Below are positions 21,075-32,764 of a DNA stretch of 64,000 nucleotides, piece after piece. The translations under genes were made by a program, and so were the position numbers. The notes beneath the pieces are model-generated. The model did not search any database and was not told where the DNA came from. It saw only the letters and a list, made by a program, of their open reading frames with translations. The stretch covers positions 1,273,342 to 1,337,341 of the forward strand of contig JANBVO010000005.1 of assembly GCA_030052745.1 (NCBI GenBank). Direction: 5' to 3'. Each line of letters opens with the position of its first letter. Positions within the stretch are counted from its first letter, which is position 1. Source of the DNA: Pleurostoma richardsiae. Lineage: Eukaryota; Ascomycota; Sordariomycetes; Calosphaeriales; Pleurostomataceae.

Positions 21075-21953
21075 ATGATCCTACAGGCAAAGCTCTTCGA
21101 CGTTTCCTCCCCAGTTACTCGGGCGGATGAGGTCACAAAGCTATCATTTCCATCACTTCCTGCAGGTGCGCTTCGGCAAACCCCTGGCGGGAGCGTGAGG
21201 AGCGGCCAACCAAGACCTTCTGGGAGAACCGGCAGACGATCGCACGCAGTGGCAGGCATATTAGACACCACGCGCGATAGGACGGTCTTAATAAGAGCAA
21301 GAGAAACGTGGATGCCAGAAACAAAATTTCACTACTTCTAGGAGTGTCTGGTGACGCCTTTTGCCTCCACTGGGCCTGTAGATACGTTGCGTTCACTTCC
21401 AACCGCAAGCCCAGCGCCAAGCACACCTCTTTCACGTCCGCCTTCGTTCCATCCGACGCGGGAGAAGATGGTCCAATACTGAGACTAGAAACCATTCACC
21501 CTGACAGGGTGGGCCTATTACGACCAGCTCGTTGGCCTCGCGCTGTTACCTGCATTCCTCTCGTTGTTTCCAGAGGATGGTGTGCCCTTTGTCATTATTG
21601 ATTTCCGCCTCGCGGCTCTCGGGAAGCAAGAAGGACGAAGAAAAAGCCATCAAAGAGCTGCGCCGGATAATCAGGAAGAGGGAAGACTTTGTCCTGAAGA
21701 TGATGATGACTGGTGCACTCCTCGGCTCATGTGTTAATGATGTCGCAGGGGTATCATTTCATGTCTAGGATTTCGTTAGCCATTTTGGCACGATCGACAT
21801 CAACGGGAGCAGTGACGAGATTGCTGGGAAGGTGAAGCTAAAACGCGCTGTAAATGATGGAGATGACCAAAGCGACTCAGAGGACGGAGACAACTCAGAA
21901 AAAAAGTTACAGCGAGAAGAATGAGAGGTGAAGGAGAGCGTGGTATCCGCACT
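21075..21953 (+). pseudogene. Decayed reading frame, family unknown
   Basis: One reading frame stays protein-like from about 21075 to 21600 but is cut by stops at about 21342 and 21480-21488. The stops fit single C-to-T or G-to-A changes from CAG or TGG. The best-looking piece follows a possible acceptor at 21507 and reads YYDQLVGLALLPAFLSLFPE then DGVPFVIIDFRLAALG. The tail continues in another frame with SGSKKDEEKAIKELRRIIRK, a TAG stop at about 21766, and then an acidic/lysine-rich end closing at 21924. Stops and a frame change suggest a relic of a gene. A real multi-exon gene with introns over the stops is the alternative. I do not recognise the family. Confidence 0.35.
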
Positions 21954-22469
21954 CAACAAGCGGTAGACCGGTCGCTCTCGGCATCGGGTGACTCTACAAG
22001 CACGCAGTGACTGGAAGCGACTCTTGAAGACCGACAGGCGGATCCTTCTTTAGGAGAGGGGCCAAGGTCATAAGGCAAGTCGCAAGAAGCACAGCGTGTC
22101 GATCAAATATAATCAATCATCATACTCTGTAAACCTGCAGTGCGCCGAGGCACATGGCACAAGCCTTCCTCTATTCCGTGTGTATCTTCCTCTGGTGAAC
22201 TCCTAGCCGTTTCGTCATCACAGACATCGTGCACAGCACGCATTACGCCCTCCGCCGTGCTCATATATGCCCTGCAGGCGAGATTAACCAATTCAAAGTC
22301 CGAAAGCAAAGACGCTCAGGTATCATGGATCTCCTAGGTTTATCCGAGTCGCCGCAGTTGGATTTCACACCCTTCTCAAGCGAAACAGATGTAGAGGGAG
22401 GCGGGGAGAGAAAAGGAGAAAAGGAAGAGGGAAGCCGACCAATATGATCTTGCCCCCAAAAACACAGAA
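21954..22469. other. Intergenic
   Basis: The 3' region of the CorA-like gene on the right. No supported gene; purine-rich (GGAGAGAAAAGGAGAAAAGG) at about 22400-22430. Confidence 0.4.
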
Positions 22470-24471
22470 TCAGCTCTTCTTCGTCTTCTGCCTCCTCTTC
22501 TTCCTGAGAGCCAGGATATGCCTCCGCTGCAAGAAAGATTTGGCGGAATCCCATATCATGTCTCTCATGAGCACGACGATCGTGGCTACGATCATTGGAG
22601 CGGCGATCATCCAGCTAGAACACACAACCCACCACGTCAGTCACTGTTCATCTCCCCGGGGGCCGAGCTCTCATCAGGCGCAAACTCACAAGAAATTGAT
22701 CCCGCGCTCCAGGTCAGGGAAAGGCTCGAAATTCTGCCCAAAGTACCCGGTCAGGAACGTCAGGGGCAGGAAGAAGATGGTGGCGAGGGTCAGCTGCTTC
22801 ATGCTCTCATTCTGGTAGGCCGAGATGGTGTTGAAAATGAGGTCGATCAGGCCGTCGGCATTGCCCTTGGTCTGGTTGAGCGACTCACTGATGAGGATGC
22901 AGTGGTCGAGCACGTCCGCGAGGTAGGTGTAGGTCATGGGTGTGACGATCACGCCCTGTGTGGGGTTCTGCAGCTCCCTGGTGGCTTTCTCCTGTGTCAG
23001 GTCCGTCTTGTGGTCGCGGAGGGCGTTCACGAGGTTGATGATGGGGTTGATGAAGCCGAGCATCTTGTTGATTTCGCAGGTGATGATATAGAGGCTCTTG
23101 GTATGGTTGACGGTAGGGTGAGTCAGGACGTCCAGCTCAAGGTCGCCGATGATGTCGCTGTAGACGGTGGTCACGGGAATCGCAAGGTCGATGATGGCAT
23201 CAATGATAGCTTGGCCAACCATGGATGCGTCGCACGCCTGACGTAGGATGGTATCTTCTGTATAGAGCCGTTTCAAAATAGGCTCTTCCACATCCGGAGC
23301 GGACAGCTCGAAAAAGGAGATGATCGTGTTGTCGTGAGTGATGAAAAGCGAGACCTGCTCAGCCATAATTGCCATGTTGCGAGGGGCCAGCGAAGAATGC
23401 TTCTCCATGAACTCAGTCCGTGCATCATTTGGAGAGGCGTTGTATCGCTGGAGCGTCCGCAGCAGCACCGGGTTGGTCCTATCATCGATGCCAGTCACCT
23501 TGACCTCTTCAATCCCATCTGGGAGCGGACCCTTGCCGTTCTCGAGAGACTTCGCTGAGCCTGGGCGATTGGGTCCGGCACCCCTTGAGAAGAAGCCCTT
23601 CATCCGCTTTTTAAACCCTTTATGAGAGCGGTTGCTCCTTACGCTCCGCCAGCTAACAGTATCAGCGTCGGAGGAGTCGTCTTCCTCCTCATCGACCAAG
23701 CGGACAAGCTTCTGTAAAGTGAGAACCAGGAAGGCATGGTTTGCGTACCTAGCAACATGGGAGTCGTCAGCATATAAGAAGCAATAGCCTGAGAAATAGC
23801 TCGAAAAAGACTCACCAATCTGCCTTAGTACGATTCCTGGTGTTCATGATATCTTCGATGGATAGCTTATGGAGCTTCTTGTACTGGCCCAGCGCCTGGA
23901 TAACATCCCAGCTCAGCCCGTTCACGTTGATCCAGCGGCACTTGGACCATGGCGGTTGCGCCTCCTTGAGGAAGGGCACGAGAGTCTCGTTGTTGTGGTT
24001 CTGCACAAAGATATCCCGCTGGGAGAAGTCGACCACGGTGATCTCGCAAGGGGCCGACAGGGTGGGCATCGATGCGTGCCCTCCATCTGTCTTGTACGGG
24101 TCGACGCCGGGTTCGGCACCCGGGTGCCATCCCGATTCGAACTCGTCAAAGCTCTCAAGGGTCCGAAAGGTATTAGCTCTGGTCCTTCTTCTGACCATGG
24201 GCGTCATCCCCGTCGGTGACGCCCCGGGGGGTCGCGTCAATTCAGTATCGGATCGAGTTACGCCCCTGTGCCCAGTGAGGTGAGAGGAGGCCAAGGGGTG
24301 CTGGGCAAGGTCGGTGTCGACATTAAGATCATAATGCACATGTGGTTCCGCGCGTGGAATGGAGGGCGCGTCGCCTGCATGGTCTGAAGCTGCGCTTATC
24401 TGGGCGGTGATGGGTGCGAAGTCTTGTGCCTCCGGGGCAGAGGAAGGCCGATCTGACTCGGGGTGCGACAT
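22470..24471 (-). CDS. CorA-like divalent metal ion channel
   Basis: Exons (minus strand) 24471-23816, 23748-22690 and 22614-22470 give 619 residues. A hydrophilic N-terminus (about 1-110) precedes the cytoplasmic CorA domain ([40 protein letters not shown]). Next comes a long helix, then the two membrane helices at the end: [20 protein letters not shown] and [17 protein letters not shown], followed by a basic tail. The loop after TM1 normally carries GMN as ion-selectivity filter in CorA/Alr1/Mrs2 proteins; here it is GQN. Such fungal proteins are annotated as CorA- or ZntB-like and their ion is not established. An Asp/Glu/Ser-rich loop ([11 protein letters not shown]) interrupts the cytoplasmic domain. 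Membrane location is certain; the transported ion is not. Confidence 0.9.
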
Positions 24472-25256
24472 GGTGACAGAGTTGTTGGCCGTATTCGGCG
24501 CGCCGACTCGCTCGCTACCGAAAACTCGAATGAAGAATACTCTGCATTCCTAGAGAGAGGTGAGGAAGGGAGGGCGATTATCTGTTGACGATGTCTTCTG
24601 TTAGCACACAGACGGCTGACGACGGCGCGAGATTGATCTGGTTTCAGCTTGGCGCTGTTCGACAGGGTCAAGGCCAGTAGGTTTCATCGGCACTAACCTC
24701 AGCCAGAAAATCTCAGCTGCTGCGAGGGAGCAACTGTAGCGCAGGAAGGCGATGCTCAAAGGTGTGGATTGAAGGTCTACATTCGTGATAGAGGCTCAGA
24801 AAGAGGGGCAGGGTTTAGTTTGGTCCAAAAGGGACGCGCGACGATATTATTGTGCGAAGGAGACGATCATGAAAATGACGTCGCAGCAGCACTGAACAAG
24901 CCTCGGTCGGCTCTAGGCCAGCGCGGACCACCGCTAAAGAGCCTCGACTCCCGTCTTGGCATCAACGCTCGGGACAAACGGCCGTTGCATCTGCCGGTGC
25001 TAGTCAGTACGGAGGATATACTCCCTCCGTATTGCACAGAGCGTATTGGGGACGTGATCTTGAATCGCTACGAAGAGAAAGTAGTAGCCTTGATGCAGCG
25101 ACACAAGTCGTCAACGGCGTCTCAGTATAATACATTGCAAATACATAGGTACCCGCGGGCTCTTCAGCATCTGAGCAGGAGGAGCACCGCGGACGGAAGA
25201 AGTGAATAGAAGGTCATGCAGCATCTCGCCAGACACGATATTGCCCGGAGGAACCC
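24472..25256. other. Intergenic
   Basis: The upstream region of the CorA-like gene and the downstream region of the secreted protein gene. No supported gene. Confidence 0.4.
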
Positions 25257-26899
25257 TCAGGGGAAGATGGAGAACAGCTGCGCCCCGTTCGTCGGGCAAG
25301 GCCCCGAGTCAAGCCTGCCCGCGTCCCCGGGCACGATGCACGTCTTGTTCGCCTCGCTCTCCGGCGCCAGCGCGAAGCTCAGCTGCCCGATGAACGGGAA
25401 CAGCTGGCCCGAGTTGGTCGCGCCGCCGCCGTCCGCCCTCCCTCCGCAGCTGAAGAGCGTCACCGTGTCCCCTTCCGCCCGCCGCCCGTCGAAGCTGATG
25501 CATCCCTGCGTCAGGCTCGACACCACCAGTGCCGACGCCGCCGCGTCGTTGTGCTTGCCCGCCGTTATCACGTCCCACTTCTCGTTGGGCGTGCCGCCGC
25601 AGTCCACCAGCGCCACCGGGATCAGGTTCTGCCGGAAGTCGCCCGCCGTCGGGTCCACGAACAGGCACTGACCGTTTGGTGCGCGGATCTCCACGCTGGT
25701 GAAGGCCCGCGTCGCGGTGTCGTCACGCTCATTGGCTTCTGCCGCCGCCGTGGGGTTGAGCGTGCCACCCGCGCGCGACACGGGTACTGCAGTCGTAGGG
25801 TTGGCCGTCTCCACCGCCTCGGGGGTGGTAGCGGCGGCTGTTGAAGCCGGGGATTCTGAGGCGACGGCGGAGGTGGCGGCCGTCTCGGCTACTCCGGTCG
25901 TGGTGTCGGGCACGCCGGGGTTGAGCACAACACCAGAGACGTCAGATCCGCCTCCCATAGTGATAGTCACAGTCCGGGTCCTAGGAGGGGCGCAGCTAGT
26001 TAATGAGGCGGCATTTGTTGTCTCTGTCGCGCTCGTTGTCTCAGCCGCAACGGTGGTCTCAGCATCGCTGGTTGTCTCAGCAGCAGCATCGGTAGTGCTC
26101 GTAGTAGTCTCGGCAGCTTCCGGAGTGCTGGTGGCTGTCTCAGTGGCGTCGGCCACAGAGGCGGTCGTGGTCTGGTTCGCATTACTGTTGTCGGCTGCGG
26201 CGTCGCCGAAAGTAAAGGACTGGTTGGCGTCACCACTATCGCAGTTCGCAACATCCAACACGTCACCCTTGACGGTAAAGCAGGACCCAGCCGCATTTTC
26301 CGGCTGGAACGATAGGGGACCTGCACCACCGTCGAAGGTGAACAGCTGAGAGTTTGTCACGTCGCCTCCTAGTCTCTAAGGTCAGATGGAGGACAACAGT
26401 TGAAACCGAACAACACGTACCGCCATCAGCACGTCCACCACAAGAGAACAGGAGGACCTGGTTGCCTGCGGCGCGGCGCGGATCGAAGTTGAAGCAAGCA
26501 TTGGTGAGCGTGCTCACCACGAGCATGGAGTTGGCAGTATTGATGTGCTTGCCGGCCGTTATGACATCCCATCCCTGGCCGTCTGTCGAGCCACAGGCCG
26601 CGAGCTGAATCGGCGTGAGATTAGCGCGGAAGTCTCCTGACAACTCGTCAACGAAGAGGCATCTGCCATCGGACGTCTGTCAGACATAGTCAGCCACAGC
26701 ATCACAAATTCCGACCTGAATCTCAAGACAGTACCTTGATCTGGACATTGGAAAAGGCCCGGGTTGCCGTGTCGTCTCGCTGCTGGGCTTCCTCAAAGGA
26801 CGCTTCGTCGAGGGCGGTCACAGTTCGATGCCGGAGCAAGGGGCTTGCCGAAGCAAGGGCCGCATAAGCGAGAAAGGAAGAGAGTGTGTTGGCGATCAT
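25257..26899 (-). CDS. Secreted protein with two duplicated beta-trefoil-like modules
   Basis: Exons (minus strand) 26899-26735, 26676-26421 and 26368-25257 give 510 residues. A signal peptide (ending near ALASASP) opens the chain. Two related modules of about 150 residues follow. Each begins RDDTATRAF, then (R/Q)CLFVD..(S/A)GDFR.NL.P, WDVITAGKH, LVVS.LT..C..FD.RRA and FSCGGRADGG, and each contains Cys pairs and a Q/K-W like that of ricin-B-type lectin folds. A linker of about 130 residues, very rich in Thr, Ala, Glu and Ser, separates them and probably carries O-glycans. SCAPPRTRTVTITMGGG sits in the linker. Module 1 is split by two introns; module 2 has none. Role unknown; a sugar-binding or wall-associated role is a guess from the fold-like pattern. 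Confidence 0.82.
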
Positions 26900-29818
26900 G
26901 GTCGACTGTGTTTCTATGAATCCAGACACAGGAGCAGCTCCACTAGAAGTATCTCTTGAACCGAAAAGAGCGAAAAGAAGTTGCCAGATGAACAGAAAGA
27001 ACGTAGAATCCCGCGCAGCAGGTAAGCAAACAGTGAAGGCTGGAGGCAAACGCGCTCGGCGCGAGGTGATGAATGGAAGGGAGCGGAACGAAGCTATTCA
27101 CAGCAACATAAGAATGAGAAAGGAAGGACGAGAAGGCAAAGAGAGACGCCAATGACGATGCCCAGGCGATGCCGAGAGGTCACGATGCTCGATAGGAAGC
27201 GGGACCGTCCTCAGCTATATGAGAGAACATGGCGAGGGAGATATCTCGAGGTGACGTTACCATCCTGGCAGCGCTTGTCCACCGCGCGAGCATTTCGGCG
27301 CTTACCGTAGAGCTGGTTGCTGGCTCACTCCTGAAAATTTATCGTGAGGTTTGGAACCAAGTTTCATGGCTGCTCATTGCATTCCCTCGACGTTGGCCCC
27401 CTGCGTGGTCTTGTTTTGTTTAGGCCTGTCGAGATGGTCCGACAAGGCCGCGCTCTGCATGGCCACGCAGCAAAAGGAGCTGCCAGATGCAGTGAAGGGC
27501 AGCAGGGGCCTAAGGGTACGCGCCGGGGGGTTAAGGTTATCAAGCAATCCAAGTCTCCTAAAGTTGCCGTCTCTATCATAGTCTGCCTGCTCTGCGGCAG
27601 TCTGCGGAATCCCACGGTGGCCGACGACGACCAGGCCGGCCAGACGTGAAACCGTTGCCGTCGGAGGACGGGGGCTTTAAGGGATTTTAGGGAGGATTGG
27701 TTCTGTGCGCCGCTCACTTGAGACGAAAGATCCCTGCGATGATCTGAGCGATCCTGGGGAGCCCCGCACCAGTAGAAGCCACTGACCCCTGGCGGGAATC
27801 CTCTGATCCCCAGCAGATCACTTGCTCCGGCCTGGCTGCATGCCCAAACAGATCGTTGGATGGTAAGCCCCAATGCGAAAGGATCCTCCGGCAAGCATGC
27901 CGACTTGTGTGCCGCCGACTCGCCAATCAAAACAAGCTTAAAATGACGGGCTCCCTTCGTCTCATCATATCGTCCCTCGTCCCTGTCAGGTCAAGAAGCG
28001 CCGATTTGACGTTTCACTAGAGCGCGAAACGGGCAAGCTAAAAAGAGGCTCAAAAGGGGGCTTCAGGTGCACACCCAACTTGGGTAGAGGAAGCAGGAGT
28101 CAGGAGGACCTGCACTGAGACACCGAGTCTCAAGCTCGAAAAGCCTAAGGTCAGCATGCCTTTCGGGTCAGCAGCATCGATGAGTTGGCACAAGCTGCGG
28201 AAACCACCTGAGGATGCCTCTTGGCCCTTTGCTATGAGCTCTTGCGATGGTTCCATGACTGGGAGGAATGGCGTTGCTCTATCCCTCGATGCGAAAAGAC
28301 AAACCACTTCGGCGCTTCCACTGATGGTAGAGTCATCCTGGTGGCACTAGACTCGCCGGTTTTCGAGTTACAGGACTCTTCCGCCGCCCCGTAGTATTTC
28401 CCAGCGGTATACATATGACACTGTTGCTGATATGCTGCGCCGAATCGGCTCGCAACGGCACTACGTCTAGGGAAGACGCCTGCTGGCACGAGCCCTCGAC
28501 TTCATGGACACTGAACGGCTGGCCACTCGGCCTCTCGCGCCTGCGGACTGTGCAGCCAAGATCCGGAGCATGGGGACGAGCCTACCTGTATGGGGCCGGC
28601 AGAACTCATAAACTGAGAGATATGAGACTTCAGTCGATGATCGACATGTCAGTTCCCTGGAGACATGACCCTCATGGAGACTAGGAGCTGGAATTCTGAT
28701 TTTCAATGTTTGTAGAGGAAATTGTGAGTAAAGTAGACGGATGGTTGCAGGTGCCTCATCGCGAACCTCAGCACACCTCTCTGATCCTCAGGCCAGCAGC
28801 ACCACTGCCAGCAGCACGTGTTCATCCCAACTCTCAACCTCCCCTTATAAGGTCAATTAGGACCCAAATACTTCCATCGGGACAGGACCAAAAGAAACAC
28901 GCAATGCCACTAGACCTCCCCACGAGTAGTCGCGCCTAGGTCAAGGATGTGGCTTCTTTCCATGAGGAAAAAACAAGATTTTTCCGATCGAGCTACTTAG
29001 AGCCGATTCTTTTTTGCCATTCCTATTCTTCCTGAAGACATTTTACAGACTTGAAATGGTCTCGGAGCCATTTCCCTTCGCTGTTTTGTAACTGCGGCAG
29101 GTAGTGACAAGTGAGGCGAGACGCGCCGCGTCGCGTCTCGATGTACCTCGGTCTGATGTAGGGTGGGATACAGAAAACAGTTGCGCTTGGTACAGCGGTT
29201 AGCGCACTAAGGATATCTGGACTTTCTCATCTCGCCTTGAGTGGAAGTTGGTAGCAGGCTGTCAGTTCGAGCCTCCGCGTGGGCAAAGGCTCCTGGCTCC
29301 CCAACCTCCCCTATGTCCTGCAGTCGTGTATCTGTACTCCTATTCAGTCTCCTCCGCTATGACTATCAATCTTCCGCAGCATCTGGATGATATCCGGGCG
29401 TAAAAAGCCTGCGGGAATAGCAGCATCTACCTCGCTTGACTGATACCTAGGATCAGTCTTCCGGGTCTCGGTCACACAGTCGCCCTCGCATCTGCTGATG
29501 TTATCGAGTCGCCCTCACCGTTCCTAAGATTTGATTTCACTCAAGCAGAGACTATCGATATCACGATGGTGACTTGATCCTCTTTACCTCTCCGCTGCTA
29601 AGCCGGTAGGCCCGCGAATCAGCCAGGGCAGTAAGTCAATCAGAAGGGGCACACATACACTCTAAGCAGAACGATAGAGACGTAGAACGGTGGTATAGGT
29701 AGGCCACCGGGATATATAGCTGCCAATGGGGAAAAGTTCCTAATATAGATCACTCTGCGTGAGATTAACCCCGTACCGAACCCTATATATACAAAAGATG
29801 ATTTGCGATCGCTGCCAA
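26900..29818. other. Gene-poor stretch of 2.9 kb
   Basis: Promoter of the secreted protein at the left end. Otherwise only short frames with no domain, splice or codon pattern. A weak tRNA-like box A/box B pair near 29190-29275 does not fold as a tRNA. No repeats of note. Confidence 0.45.
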
Positions 29819-31555
29819 TCACATCTTCTTCGCGATGTACACCTCCAGCCCCTCCTGGACGACAAAGAACGTCGCATGCGCCTGCAGCTCCCGGCCCGGG
29901 TGGACAAGCTCGAATCGGTAGTCCCTTAGCAACCGCGGGATGACCTTGTTGATCTCCAGCAGCGCCAGGTTACGTCCGATGCATAGATGGCTCCCGCCGC
30001 CGAACTACAGGAGATGCTCCGTTAGTACATCGCTCACAGCACCATAGGTGTAGAAGGAAGATTTAGGACTCTGGCGTCGACTTACTTGGAACATGTACCT
30101 CTCCATCCTCTTCGCCTCCTCCGGATCCTCCAGCCACCTCTCCGGTCTGTACACGTCTGCGTCGCTGCCGAAGACGGCACGGTCACGGTGCAGAACCCAG
30201 CCGTTGGCGGCGATAGTGACCCCGCCGGGGAAGAAGTGGCCGTCGAGCTCGGCGCCCTCCGGGGGCACGAGGCGCGTGATGTTGAGGCCGACAGCGGGCC
30301 GGACCCGCATGGCCTCTTTGAGACAAGACTGGAAGTACGGCAGGGTCTGGGCCTCGTTCCACGAGATGTTGCCGGTCGGCGGGATCCGGCCCTCCTTGAC
30401 CGCAGTGTCGAACTCGTCCGTGAGCGCAGCGTAGACGCGCTTGTCAGCCAGGACTTGCCAGAAGAAGGACTGCATGGTTGAGGCGGTGGAGTCAGAGCCA
30501 GCGAAGCTGTGATGGCGATGTTAGTAAGGAGAATCACGCGGGGGGTTGGCCATTGCTCACATCGCTCCATGTGCCACGGCGAAGACATCTCCCTCGGAGA
30601 AGCGCTCAGGATCCTTGAGATGACCCTTGATCAGACTGGCCAGCAGATCCTGCCTGCCGTCGCCACCCCTCCACTTGCCTTCGCTCTCCTTGTCGAAGGG
30701 CTTCCTCCTGCCGAGCTCCTCCAGCGCCATCCGCGTGATAAGAGCGTTCTTGGTGTTTAATGCCGGGATGAGCTTCCGCAGAGGGTTCCGTCGAAGGAAG
30801 TGGTCGAGGAACGGCACCTGACCGACGATTCCATTGTACCGCTGTGAGTCGTCGATCGTCTTGATGGCATTATCGACGTCCCGACCCTCCTCTAGGAAGC
30901 CGAAGCTCCGGCTGAAGGCGACCTCGCCAAGGACATCGAAGGCAAACCAGTGGAGCCAGTTACCAAGGTCCACGACGGGTCCCTTGGAGAAGTCGTTCAT
31001 CCCCTGGTTGCCACTTGCCAGTCCGTCCAGCTTGCGTATCAGGACCTCGATGGTGTCGTTGATGAAGGGGCTCAGCTGCTGCATCGCGGCCATGCCATAG
31101 GGGACGTTGGCCACCTTCTTCTTCTGCGCGTGCACATCTTCGCGCACCTCAGTGAAGATATCCGGGTTCTCTGGCGGTGGGAATACCCCATAGAAGCCGG
31201 TCTTGTAGAAGCGCTTGCCCGCACTTAGTAGAACTCTTGCCGCCTCGGGGGACGCGACCGAAACCTCGTCTGGTGCGATACGGACGACGGGGCCGTACTT
31301 CTTGTGGAGTGCGATGTGGTCATGATGGGTGTGTGTCGACGCCGTCGATAGGACTTTCCATAGCCTCGAACAGGAGGCCAGCCAAGGACCAGGATATTTC
31401 CGCAGAGGTGAGGCGTATCGCTTGTATAACAGACGAGAGACGAAGAGGACGGGAAGCGTGACAAGCCAGTACGAGAGAAGAAGCGTGCCAACACCGGAGA
31501 GGACAGCACGGGTGGGCGAGATTGTCCCGTTATCCGTCTCAAGCGTGACAGCCAT
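29819..31555 (-). CDS. Cytochrome P450 monooxygenase
   Basis: Exons (minus strand) 31555-30561, 30506-30086 and 30004-29819 give 533 residues. An N-terminal membrane anchor (AVLSGVGTLLLSYWLVTLPV) and the proline-rich hinge YPGPWLAS precede the catalytic domain. The I-helix reads AHGAIFAGSDSTAS, the K-helix LKEAMR (ExxR), then YRPERW, and the haem loop FGGGSHLCIG with the thiolate Cys at about 480. The pattern resembles the pisatin-demethylase-like fungal E-class group; members oxidise lipophilic or aromatic compounds in the ER. Nothing next to it suggests a secondary-metabolite cluster (no synthase within the window). It is 12 kb from the dicarboxylate cluster, so I do not count it as part of that. 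Complete and apparently functional. Confidence 0.93.
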
Positions 31556-32764
31556 GATGACAAGGGAATGCTGAAACTCTTGTATGTCCTTTGTCCCGTC
31601 GGCTATGAGACTACTGCTAGACCTACTGCGTATAAGTCAAGGAACCGAGTGCTGGAAGCTTTATTCAGGAGCAGGAACAGCCCTTTTGAACAGAAGACAC
31701 CCATCTCGCCCACCCCACAGGAGGCGGCTGCCATCCCGTCCGCGTGGCCGTGGTGGGTATAATGCGGTCCCATGCTCGGGGTCAAGTTCTGAGTCCCCAG
31801 GTCCATGCACAGTTATGACAATTTTCTCTGTCAGCAGTCCTCCTCTCCCCAGAGGCAATGTGGACCAACCACAGAACTGCCGATGGGACCGGGGAATGGA
31901 CCCAAAACCCCAGGTTTACAGGGGCTCGAGGCCAAACGTGGAGAGAACTGGGGAGGATAGGCGCGAGCTATGCCGAGACAGGCCAGAGCCGTCTTAGTTT
32001 CACACCCTCAGGATGCTTTGGAAGATGCTATAGATAGGCAATGGAGGCGAACAACAGCCTTCAAGAGCGTTAGAGCATCGTTCCTAGACTGGGGGGAGGC
32101 CATCCTGCTCTTGCTGTCCGATTCACTGTATATGGCATTCAGAGGACGCATGAAGCATTAGGTCACTCTTCATTCCCGTATCTGCTGTGCAGCGTATTAT
32201 GTCAGAGATAGGCTCATTAGAGTTACCGGGGCGTAGCCGCAGAGAGTGGGACCAGCCGCAGGGAGTGTCGGGACACATCTGAGCCCCTTTGGTGTAGCTC
32301 GGTTGGCACATCTAGAGGCCGAGGCGGATCTTTCACCCAGCGCGAAGAGCGAAAGACTGAGCCAAGCTTGACCATCGACTGATCATACCTAAGTGGCTCG
32401 TAAATCATGGAGGACAATCGACCTATCAGTTGTCCTGAAATGGTCATTGTTATCATGCCGTGTCGAGCATTGCTGGGCGATCGCGATAAAAGTGGTAGAT
32501 GCTAAGCATTACTACGGGCGTAGTATGGACAACCTTAACTTCTCGAGATGTCTCGTCAGTTTGATGCTGCACGTGATCAGTCACCTGCTGTCCACCGGCC
32601 GGACGTCCCTCGGCTCGGCTACCGAGCGCCGGCCCTGACATCATCCCGAGATTTTTGCTTAGCAACCAATACCCGGGAGTCAATTCTTCAGCAGGCGACC
32701 TCGCGAAAAAGCCGCCATCTCGCCTCGTGCGGACCTGCGGAACGCAGAATAATCACAAAGCACA
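31556..32764. other. Intergenic between divergent P450 and ISA2
   Basis: A 1.2 kb region between two start codons on opposite strands. Short frames only. It should contain both promoters; I recognise no specific site. Confidence 0.45.

Noticed and set aside
27364-27930. 188-codon minus-strand frame in the gene-poor stretch
   Set aside because: No protein-like pattern or relatives known to me; isolated.
29188-29285. tRNA-like box A (TGGTACAGCGG) and box B (AGTTCGAGCC)
   Set aside because: The acceptor stem and T-stem do not pair and the base before the anticodon position is not T. At most an old relic; not listed as a tRNA.
29819-31555. P450 as part of a secondary-metabolite cluster
   Set aside because: No synthase, methyltransferase or other tailoring gene lies beside it; neighbours are ISA2 and gene-poor DNA.
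32290-32330. TGTAGCTCGGTTGGC resembling a tRNA D-arm
   Set aside because: No box B follows and no cloverleaf can be drawn.
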